Source: Acidobacteriaceae bacterium | GTDB lineage: Bacteria > Acidobacteriota > Terriglobia > Terriglobales > Acidobacteriaceae | NCBI GenBank assembly: GCA_003165855.1 | Contig: PMXH01000562.1 | Span: 1-6,731, forward strand | DNA: 6,731 nucleotides | Direction of reading: 5' to 3' | Shown here: in pieces, positions 1 to 4,763 of the stretch | Position numbering within the stretch: position 1 is the first letter of the stretch | Layout of the letters: each line of letters begins with the position of its first letter | Notes under the pieces: model-generated | Seen by the model: only the letters and a program-made list of their open reading frames with translations | Told to the model about the DNA's origin: nothing | Database searches by the model: none | Program-made: the position numbers and the translations under genes

Positions 1-1173
1 ATCAATGCCGCGCCCACCAACCTTGGGGGCATTCCCACGCTCAACCACTTTCTGGTGGGAAGCGGGCAGTGGGGGTTCGTGGGTGGAAAGGGATTTTTTC
101 TTGTCGGTCCGGCTTATGACAGCGCCAGCAATTGTTTAACGCTGTTCGAAGTCGTGTTCATGGAGACTGCCGGATACATTATCGTCGGCGCGGTGTGCGA
201 GCGGATCACCTTTTGGGCATTCCTGCTTTGCGAGCTCTTCATCGGCGCGATCCTTTATCCGATCTCTGGCTGCTGGACGTGGGGCGGGGGATGGCTTTCG
301 CAAGTTGGGTCCACCTTGAACCTTGGTCACGGCTACGTCGACTTTGCGGGATCGACGGTAGTCCACGCCGTGGGCGGTTTCTGCGCCATGGCTCTCGCCA
401 TTATTCTAGGTCCGCGTCTGGGTAAGTATGGACCTGGGGGGAAGATCCGGGTCTTTGCCGCGCACAACATCGTATACGTGGTGACCGGCACATTCATCCT
501 GCTCTTTGGATGGATGGGATTTAATCCTGGTTCCACTCTTGGAGCAACGGACCTTCGCATCTCCGTAGTCGCTGTGAATACCAACCTGGCCGCCGTAGCA
601 GGCTCCGCAGCCGCGATGCTGCTGTGGTACTGGGTGTTCGGCAAGCCGGACATCACCATGGCTTGTAATGGGATGCTGGCGGGATTGGTCGCAATCACCG
701 CGCCATGCGCTTTCGTGTCTCCCACATCGGCGACAATCATTGGCGTGCTGGCGGGATGCCTGGTTTGCGCCGGCGTCATCTTCAACGACCGGGTTCTCAA
801 GATCGATGATCCCTGTGGAGCGATTTCTGTCCACGGTTACTGTGGATGGCTGGGTGCCGTCAGTGTGGGGATCTTTGCCGATGGCGCTTATGGCGCGGGA
901 TGGAATGGCGTGGGCGCGACGTCTTATCTGGGACGAGCCGGCCAGGGAGTGACGGGGCTAATTCATGGGGACACGCGCCAGTTCTGGTGCCAGCTCATGG
1001 GAGCAACGCTGTATGCGGCGTGGGCGTTCGGTGCAACCTACGCGGTCTTCTGGTCCGTCAACAAAGTGAAAAGCATGCGAGTTGCGCCGGAGGTCGAAGA
1101 AGAAGGCCTCGACGTTCCCGAGTTCGGAATGCTGGGCTATCCCGAAGATGCGGTAGTTACATCGCCGTACTGA
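1..1173 (+). CDS. amt: Ammonium transporter (Amt family), 5' end outside the window
   Basis: Encodes 390 residues of an Amt/MEP/Rh-family ammonium transporter, an inner-membrane channel-like protein that imports ammonium. The frame is open from base 1, so the N-terminus and first membrane segments lie upstream. Visible family hallmarks are DFAGSTVVHAVGG (codons 114-126), carrying the first pore histidine at codon 122; GWMGFNPGS (170-178); and a block ending ISVHGYCGW with the second pore histidine at codon 278. Together these form the twin-His pore. Hydrophobic helices fill the rest. The cytoplasmic tail (MRVAPEVEEEGLDVPEFG) matches the conserved Amt C-terminal region that contacts PII/GlnK proteins in characterised members, followed by about 16 extra residues. 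No glnK follows it here; the usual partner could lie upstream of the window. The start is not visible and the stop TGA is at 1171-1173. Confidence 0.96.
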   Translation: MNAAPTNLGGIPTLNHFLVGSGQWGFVGGKGFFLVGPAYDSASNCLTLFEVVFMETAGYIIVGAVCERITFWAFLLCELFIGAILYPISGCWTWGGGWLSQVGSTLNLGHGYVDFAGSTVVHAVGGFCAMALAIILGPRLGKYGPGGKIRVFAAHNIVYVVTGTFILLFGWMGFNPGSTLGATDLRISVVAVNTNLAAVAGSAAAMLLWYWVFGKPDITMACNGMLAGLVAITAPCAFVSPTSATIIGVLAGCLVCAGVIFNDRVLKIDDPCGAISVHGYCGWLGAVSVGIFADGAYGAGWNGVGATSYLGRAGQGVTGLIHGDTRQFWCQLMGATLYAAWAFGATYAVFWSVNKVKSMRVAPEVEEEGLDVPEFGMLGYPEDAVVTSPY

Positions 1174-1193
1174 GCGCGGTGGGGCGCCACCCG

Positions 1194-1277
1194 ATCAGTC
1201 TGCGTCCGCGAGGAGTCACACCCGACCCTGCTCTCGGTAGGCGATTCTTGTTTCCGGATCGAGCAACGCAGACTGAT
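1194..1277. repeat. 12-bp perfect inverted repeat with 60-nt spacer after amt
   Basis: The left arm atcagtctgcgt (1194-1205) and right arm acgcagactgat (1266-1277) are exact reverse complements. A further 5-bp pair, tgctc (1229-1233) with gagca (1261-1265), stacks directly inside the right arm. It starts 20 bp after the amt stop. It could fold in the amt 3' UTR as an mRNA-end structure, but no U-tract follows, so it is not a standard intrinsic terminator. The role is unknown. Confidence 0.6.
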
Positions 1278-1286
1278 TCTGCCGGT

Positions 1287-1313
1287 CCGATCGAACGTAT
1301 TCCGCGCCGATCG
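1287..1313. promoter_or_regulatory. Possible operator: paired CCGATCG sites upstream of atoE
   Basis: CCGATCG occurs at 1287-1293 and 1307-1313, exactly 20 bp apart, each holding the self-complementary CGATCG. The second copy overlaps a small hairpin, cgccga (1305-1310) with tcggcg (1320-1325). Two half-turn-phased sites some 45-70 bp before a candidate -10 box fit an activator site, but this is only positional inference. Confidence 0.22.
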
Positions 1314-1332
1314 TGAAATTCGGCGTAAATAC

Positions 1333-1360
1333 TTCCTTTGCGCCAAGCACACGCTACAAT
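1333..1360 (+). promoter_or_regulatory. Candidate sigma-70-type promoter for the AtoE-family gene
   Basis: TACAAT at 1355-1360 is one mismatch from the TATAAT -10 consensus. A poor -35 match, TTCCTT (1333-1338), lies 16 bp upstream. Transcription would begin near 1367 and leave a leader of about 85 nt. The -10 element is good and the -35 is weak, so an activator may be needed. Confidence 0.35.
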
Positions 1361-1440
1361 GTCGAGCATAAACCGCTGGCCTAGGCTGGCTTGCGCGACA
1401 CTGGGAAGCTTTCGCTTTGCCACGTGTCGCTGCCGGACCG

Positions 1441-1447
1441 AGAGGAG
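1441..1447 (+). promoter_or_regulatory. Ribosome binding site that fixes the atoE start
   Basis: AGAGGAG ends 5 nt before the ATG at 1453. An in-frame TTG at 1417 would add 12 residues but has no Shine-Dalgarno sequence, so 1453 is the preferred start. Confidence 0.8.
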
Positions 1448-1452
1448 CGAAC

Positions 1453-2868
1453 ATGCACACGCCTCGAGAAGAGCAAAAGGAAACTCAGGAGCAACATCTT
1501 GTCCGCCTTGGCCTTGGCCTCGCTAACTGGAGTGAACGGTGGTTTCCAGATCCGCTGATTTTTGCGCTGCTCGGAATCGTGGTGGTCTTTGTGGTTGGCC
1601 TTCTGCTTCATCAGAGTCCCGCCAAACTGGCCATCCAGGGTGGGAAGAACTTCTGGTCCCTGGTACCGTTCACCATGCAGATGGTGATGATCATCGTCGG
1701 GGGATATGTCGTTGCGTCGACGCCGATCGTGTATCGCGCCATCCGCGCCTTGGCGGGAATTCCGAAGACGCCGCGGCAAGCCGTCGCCCTGGTGGCGCTT
1801 TTTTCCATGTTGACCTCGCTGATCTCCTGGGGTTTGAGTCTGATTTTCAGCGGGCTCTTTGTTCGTGAACTGGCCCATCGCGTCAAGGGACTGGACTACC
1901 GTGCCGCTGGTGCCGCGGCGTATCTTGGGCTGGGAGCGGTCTGGGCGATGGGATTGTCTTCTTCCGCCGCCATGCTGATGGCGACCAAGTCGGCCATGCC
2001 GCCGACATTGTTCAACATCAGCGGTCTGATCCCGCTCACCCAAACTCTCTTCCTTTGGCCCAGCATCGTGACCACGGCGATCCTGATCGTGCTATCGGTG
2101 GTAATCGCATACTTATCCACGCCGTCGCCGGAAAATGCCAGAACTGCGGAGTCCTACGGCATTCAATACGAGCCAATTCGCTCGAGCCTCGAGGTCAGAA
2201 GCAAGCCTGGCGAGTGGCTGGAATACAGTCCGCTGCTGACGATTCTAGTTGCCTCGCTGTTGTGCTGGTATCTGATCGATGTGTTTCGCACCTCTCCGCA
2301 AGGCGCGCTGGCAGCGCTGGACCTAAATACCTACAACCTAATGTTCATCACAGTTGGTCTCTTGTTGCACTGGCGCCCGAAGCGCCTTATGCGAGCAGTA
2401 GTGGAGTGCATTCCAGCGACCGGTGGTGTGCTCATCCAGTTCCCGTTTTACGCCGTGATCTTCGGAATGATTGTGGGAACCGGGATCGCAGATGCGCTGG
2501 CGAAGCTCTTCGCTTCGATCAGCACCCATAACACGTATCCGCTACTGGTAGCGGTGTATTCGGCAGTGCTCGGGGTTTTCATCCCCTCCGGCGGCAGCAA
2601 GTGGGTCATCGAAGCGCCGTACGTGCTGCAGGCCGCGAATCTGCACCAGGTGCATCTGGGCTGGGTGGTGCAGATCTACAACGCGTCGGAAGCCCTGCCC
2701 AATCTGGTGAATCCCTTCTGGATGCTGCCTCTGCTGGGCATATTGAAATTGAAGGCCCGCGACATCGTGGGATATGGAGTGCTGCAGCTAATGGTGCACA
2801 TACCGGTCGTGTTCTTCCTGTGTTGGCTGTTTGCTCGGTATATTCCGTACTTGCCGCCCATGAAATAG
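1453..2868 (+). CDS. atoE: Short-chain fatty acid transporter, AtoE family
   Basis: A 471-residue polytopic inner-membrane protein of the AtoE short-chain fatty acid transporter family (SCFA_trans). The E. coli member is tied to uptake of short-chain acids such as acetoacetate and butyrate. Recognisable shared blocks with E. coli AtoE are WFPDPLIFALL (residues 30-40), FTMQMVMIIVGGYVVAS in the second/third membrane segment, FVRELAHRVKGLDY, NLMFITVGLLLH, GVLIQFPFYAVIFGMI, and the signature IPSGGSKWVIEAP (377-389). Roughly ten to twelve hydrophobic segments are seen. It is about 30 residues longer than the E. coli protein, with a charged N-terminal leader. No ato degradation genes are adjacent, so the substrate cannot be read from context. 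It is preceded by amt on the same strand with its own candidate promoter, and followed 73 bp later by a small gene that may share its transcript. Confidence 0.93.
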   Translation: MHTPREEQKETQEQHLVRLGLGLANWSERWFPDPLIFALLGIVVVFVVGLLLHQSPAKLAIQGGKNFWSLVPFTMQMVMIIVGGYVVASTPIVYRAIRALAGIPKTPRQAVALVALFSMLTSLISWGLSLIFSGLFVRELAHRVKGLDYRAAGAAAYLGLGAVWAMGLSSSAAMLMATKSAMPPTLFNISGLIPLTQTLFLWPSIVTTAILIVLSVVIAYLSTPSPENARTAESYGIQYEPIRSSLEVRSKPGEWLEYSPLLTILVASLLCWYLIDVFRTSPQGALAALDLNTYNLMFITVGLLLHWRPKRLMRAVVECIPATGGVLIQFPFYAVIFGMIVGTGIADALAKLFASISTHNTYPLLVAVYSAVLGVFIPSGGSKWVIEAPYVLQAANLHQVHLGWVVQIYNASEALPNLVNPFWMLPLLGILKLKARDIVGYGVLQLMVHIPVVFFLCWLFARYIPYLPPMK

Positions 2869-2925
2869 TGGACGGAGAGACCTGGGCGCCGTTCGGTGCG
2901 TAAGATAAGTATAGATTTGAGATCC

Positions 2926-2932
2926 AGGGGAG
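2926..2932 (+). promoter_or_regulatory. Ribosome binding site of the small helical-protein gene
   Basis: AGGGGAG lies 9 nt before the ATG at 2942 but only 3 nt before an in-frame GTG at 2936. The spacing favours the ATG, giving a protein starting MATQNE. Confidence 0.7.
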
Positions 2933-2941
2933 CGAGTGGCC

Positions 2942-3130
2942 ATGGCGACACAGAACGAAAGCAGTCCCGAGCAAGATCCGGTTCAGGCAGCAGCACACAT
3001 TGCAAGCGCTCGCCAGATTCTGAAGGCACTGCAAGAGAAGATCGGCGAGCATCCCGAACTCGGCGCGGCCATTACGAAACTGGAGATGGCCTTGAATGTT
3101 CTGGCTGTAAAGACCGGCGGACTGCTGTAG
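2942..3130 (+). CDS. Small helical protein of unknown function (62 aa)
   Basis: A 62-residue soluble protein with no recognised domain. After a polar, acidic N-terminus (residues 1-15) it has two predicted amphipathic helices, AAHIASARQILKALQEKIG and ELGAAITKLEMALNVLAVKTG. They are separated by a short EHPEL turn and have regular hydrophobic spacing that suggests a helical hairpin or coiled-coil dimer. There is no signal peptide and there are no cysteines. A strong Shine-Dalgarno sequence, coding-like codon use and a clear secondary-structure pattern argue that it is real. It follows the AtoE-family gene by 73 bp with no terminator between, so co-transcription is possible, and it faces the minus-strand H-like gene across a terminator. 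The function is unknown. Confidence 0.8.
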   Translation: MATQNESSPEQDPVQAAAHIASARQILKALQEKIGEHPELGAAITKLEMALNVLAVKTGGLL

Positions 3131-3131
3131 C

Positions 3132-3235
3132 CGCGACCAAGTGAAAGAACGCAGCAAAAAACCTCGGCCGCCCGGTGGTCCTGGCTGATTGCGCCTGGAT
3201 CCGGGCGGCCGGTGTTCGAGTGGTCCTTGGTTGCG
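3132..3235. repeat. Nested inverted repeats in the convergent junction
   Basis: The outer arms cgcgaccaag (3132-3141) and cttggttgcg (3226-3235) pair over 10 bp with one G-U. They enclose the inner 11-bp terminator stem 3165-3175/3201-3211. The similar segments tggtcctgg (3176-3184) and tggtccttgg (3221-3230) also recur. The whole 104-bp block can fold as a two-tier hairpin on either strand, immediately after the small gene's stop codon. Confidence 0.6.
3156..3211 (-). terminator. Intrinsic terminator of the minus-strand H-like gene
   Basis: A perfect GC-rich stem (3165-3175 with 3201-3211; core ggccgcccgg/ccgggcggcc) is followed on the minus strand by AGG and then six T residues (complement of A6 at 3156-3161). 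It lies about 70 nt after the stop of the minus-strand gene. The loop of 25 nt is long. On the plus strand there is no T-run after the stem, so it works best for minus-strand transcripts. Confidence 0.7.
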
Positions 3236-3280
3236 ACGGCCGACGAGGCTGGTTCGCCCTTGCTGGCCACGCGTTTGCAC

Positions 3281-3961
3281 TTATGACAGGAAGAACTCTT
3301 TAGCTAACGGCAGCCACTCCTGGTCTGGAATCTGGGCGGAGACGTTGTCCACGGCTACTCCACCATCCTGGGCCATCGCACCCAGCGCCATCGTCATCGG
3401 CATGCGGCGCTGCAAGCGGCTTGCCGACTCTTCTGTCCACCAGCGGGCGAGCGCGCCGCCCAACAGATTGCGGAAGCTGGTCTTGGCGTCGGGCGCCTGC
3501 ACCGTTACCAACCAGCCGTCGCCGTAGGGATCCCGCAGTGCCAGCGTTGGATCCTTCGTGATCGCTTCGTTAATGTCAGACACGCTGCCTTCGATCGGCG
3601 AAACCATATCGACGGCGCAACCGTCGCGATGAATGGTGCACATCTTTTGGCCCTGGCGAATCCACTGGCCGCGTTGTGGCAGCGTGAAGCGCTCCACCGT
3701 GCCGGTCAGCTTGGTGGCAAAATCATCCATGCCCACCCGCACCAGGCTGGGGCTCTCGCTCAATGCCCAAGTGTGACCGGGATGGTAGCGCAGATTTTCT
3801 GGGACCTTGAAACCGCCCACCAAGGCGGGCTGCAGGCGCGGCGCAGTCTCCTGCTTGGCTGCGGCGACCTGCAATGCGGGTTGCACAACCGCGTGGCGGC
3901 TGCGGAAATGATCGATCAGTAAGAAGCTAGCGAATGTGAAGAGAACCAGTAGGACTGTCAT
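3281..3961 (-). CDS. Membrane-anchored GcvH-like (lipoyl-fold) protein lacking the lipoyl lysine
   Basis: A 226-residue protein. Residues 2-16 (TVLLVLFTFASFLLI) form one N-terminal membrane anchor, followed by a basic stretch HFRSRH and a low-complexity linker to about residue 50. Residues 58-158 align with glycine cleavage H protein: YHPGHTWAL (59-67), VGMDDFATKLTG (76-87), LPQRGQWIRQGQ (94-105), SPIEGSVSDINEAI (121-134), DPYGDGWLVTV (144-154). In GcvH the lipoylated lysine sits in an ESVKAASD block; the aligned block here is HRDGCAVD (111-118), with Gly114 at the lysine position, so normal lipoylation is excluded. A C-terminal extension of about 70 residues is mostly helical. Genuine GcvH is about 130 residues and soluble, and no gcvT or gcvP is nearby, so a glycine-cleavage role is unlikely. 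Function unknown; a structural or signalling use of the lipoyl fold is inference. It has its own sigma-54-type promoter and a downstream intrinsic terminator, so it appears monocistronic. Confidence 0.9.
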   Translation of the reverse strand: MTVLLVLFTFASFLLIDHFRSRHAVVQPALQVAAAKQETAPRLQPALVGGFKVPENLRYHPGHTWALSESPSLVRVGMDDFATKLTGTVERFTLPQRGQWIRQGQKMCTIHRDGCAVDMVSPIEGSVSDINEAITKDPTLALRDPYGDGWLVTVQAPDAKTSFRNLLGGALARWWTEESASRLQRRMPMTMALGAMAQDGGVAVDNVSAQIPDQEWLPLAKEFFLS

Positions 3962-3964
3962 AAG

Positions 3965-3971
3965 TCACCTC
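3965..3971 (-). promoter_or_regulatory. Ribosome binding site of the GcvH-like gene
   Basis: The minus strand reads GAGGTGA followed by CTT and the ATG at 3961. This is a near-consensus Shine-Dalgarno sequence, which supports this start and the short membrane-anchor N-terminus. Confidence 0.75.
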
Positions 3972-4012
3972 GTCGGAGGGCCGTCTAGCGAGCCACTCAA
4001 CACTTTTCTAAA

Positions 4013-4029
4013 GGCAATCGCCGTGCCAA
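4013..4029 (-). promoter_or_regulatory. Sigma-54 (RpoN) -24/-12 promoter
   Basis: The minus strand reads TTGGCACGGCGATTGCC. It has the invariant GG (4027-4026) and GC (4015-4014) with exactly 10 nt between, and matches the TGGCACG-N4-TTGC consensus at every conserved base. The predicted transcription start is near 4002, giving a leader of about 41 nt that contains the Shine-Dalgarno sequence. Such promoters require an AAA+ enhancer-binding activator. The activator and the inducing signal are not visible in the window. Confidence 0.82.
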
Positions 4030-4203
4030 AACGAATCGAGCCGCGAATCAGAGTGTTGGGCATGGCGATCTCCCACGAAATCATGCGGATGGAGGGAATA
4101 CGACTTAGTGGCGCGGTCTACTGCGATGAGATTGTCAACACGACTTTGATGGAAATCGCAACAGGGCAAAGCCTGTGTTTGCAGCGTTGGGAGCTGAACG
4201 AAG

Positions 4204-4227
4204 TGATTGATGCTTTGCAATCAATCA
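4204..4227. promoter_or_regulatory. Possible upstream activator (enhancer) dyad
   Basis: The arms TGATTGAT (4204-4211) and ATCAATCA (4220-4227) are perfect reverse complements around an 8-nt centre, which itself contains TGC/GCA. The dyad lies about 200-225 bp upstream of the predicted sigma-54 start, a distance at which enhancer-binding proteins commonly act. The assignment rests on position and symmetry only. Confidence 0.3.
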
Positions 4228-4395
4228 GTTACCGATTCATCGCATATAGCTGAATCTCGCAACAGCCACGTTGAAGAATGCAACGCCGGAAAGCACCCAG
4301 CGCGTCGTCGACGTGAACATCACGCCACTCTAGTAATCCGGAACGAGACCACGAAAGAGGTAGATCTATTTTCTTCGGCAGTGGTGCAACAAGCG

Positions 4396-4454
4396 TGGCG
4401 GAGGGAGAGGGATTCGAACCCCCGGTACCCTTTCAGGTACAGCGGTTTTCAAGA
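4396..4454 (-). pseudogene. 3' fragment of a tRNA-Ser(UGA) gene, candidate attachment site
   Basis: Read on the minus strand, this begins in the anticodon loop (CTTGAAAACCGC, with anticodon TGA). It continues through the long variable arm (GTACC-TGAAA-GGGTAC), the T arm (GGGGG-TTCGAAT-CCCTC), a 7-nt acceptor strand TCCCTCC, the discriminator G and an encoded CCA (4398-4396). The long variable arm and TGA anticodon identify tRNA-Ser. Homology stops abruptly at 4453/4454; the 5' half (acceptor, D arm, 5' anticodon stem) is absent. It therefore cannot make a functional tRNA. A clean 3' half starting at the anticodon loop is typical of the displaced attachment site left by a tyrosine recombinase. 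Confidence 0.85.
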
Positions 4455-4505
4455 AGTACCTTTCTCGGCGCCCTCACTTGTTGTGAAGCACTTACAGTCG
4501 GAGTC

Positions 4506-4542
4506 GATGCCTCTAAGTCGGGCTAGATACCTCTCACTCGGC
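4506..4542. repeat. Imperfect 17-bp direct repeat, 20-bp period
   Basis: gatgcctctaagtcggg (4506-4522) and gatacctctcactcggc (4526-4542) agree at 13 of 17 positions. They sit about 55-90 bp from the tRNA breakpoint, where recombinase or accessory-factor arm sites would be expected if this is an attachment site. Confidence 0.35.
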
Positions 4543-4547
4543 AGTTA

Positions 4548-4568
4548 TTGTGCTCCGCTTTGTGCTCC
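4548..4568. repeat. Tandem TTGTGCTCC repeat, 12-bp period
   Basis: TTGTGCTCC occurs at 4548-4556 and 4560-4568, separated by three bases. This could be a pair of integrase arm-type sites. Alternatively, the minus strand reads GAQSGAQ and a stop here, which could be the last codons of a lost coding sequence. Confidence 0.4.
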
Positions 4569-4743
4569 AAATTCCGGTCCCACTCCGCCTGGAAGAATCT
4601 CAGATCTCAGAAATCAGGCCAATGTGGAGTTGCCGCACCAGAAAACGTTTTCCAGTTCCGAGTGATGGTTTGCCACATAAAACCCTATCTCTCACCTTGT
4701 CGCACAGCAATCTCTGACCAACGGTAACCTTGCTGCACCTCCT

Positions 4744-4750
4744 GAGGGGA
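4744..4750 (+). promoter_or_regulatory. Ribosome binding site of the DUF4034-like gene, long spacing
   Basis: GAGGGGA ends 13 nt before the ATG at 4764, longer than the usual 5-9 nt. No better site precedes the downstream in-frame GTG codons, so 4764 is kept, but the start is not certain. Confidence 0.4.
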
Positions 4751-4763
4751 AGTAACGTGCTAA

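Larger units (their letters stand above)
3962..4395. other. Intergenic region upstream of the GcvH-like gene
   Basis: A 434-bp stretch without a convincing gene. It holds the Shine-Dalgarno sequence and sigma-54 promoter of the minus-strand gene and a 24-bp dyad at 4204-4227, and ends at the tRNA fragment. A plus-strand reading frame (ATG 4062 to stop 4253, about 63 codons) has acceptable codon use but no ribosome binding site and no recognisable product. The remaining 140 bp before the tRNA fragment show nothing I can name. Confidence 0.6.
4455..4763. other. Gene-free region next to the tRNA fragment
   Basis: 309 bp with no supported gene. It contains two sets of short direct repeats (4506-4542 and 4548-4568) beside the tRNA fragment. 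An apparent plus-strand reading frame crosses it from 4207 to 4665, but its most protein-like part, around RERDSNPRYPFRYSG, is simply the complement of the tRNA. No promoter of good quality is seen for the downstream gene. Confidence 0.55.

Noticed and set aside
333..834. Long minus-strand frames opposite amt
   Set aside because: They are antisense shadows of a strongly conserved transporter gene and show no domains of their own.
1375..1397. Possible sigma-54 site upstream of atoE (CTGGCCTAGGCTGGCTTGCG)
   Set aside because: Spacing between the GG and GC pairs is wrong (13 instead of 10 nt) and the TGGCACG box is incomplete.
1417..1452. TTG at 1417 as the start of the AtoE-family gene
   Set aside because: No ribosome binding site precedes it, whereas the ATG at 1453 has AGAGGAG at ideal spacing.
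4062..4253. Plus-strand frame of about 63 codons (MAISHEIMRMEGIRLSG...) upstream of the tRNA fragment
   Set aside because: Residue composition is plausible, but there is no Shine-Dalgarno sequence, no recognised family, and it lies in the probable regulatory region of the minus-strand gene. It is not supported as a gene, though conservation could revive it.
4387..4483. 7-bp inverted repeat caacaag/cttgttg flanking the tRNA fragment
   Set aside because: Too short to distinguish from chance at this spacing, and it has no clear relation to the breakpoint.
4546..4612. Possible remnant of an integrase C-terminus on the minus strand (ending GPEFGAQSGAQ-stop)
   Set aside because: Only about 20 codons are open, with a stop directly upstream in frame. 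It is too short to identify a family.
4207..4665. Apparent plus-strand protein of about 152 residues containing RERDSNPRYPFRYSG
   Set aside because: That phrase is the translated complement of a tRNA-Ser 3' half and is a well-known annotation artefact. The rest has no domain, ribosome binding site or coding character.
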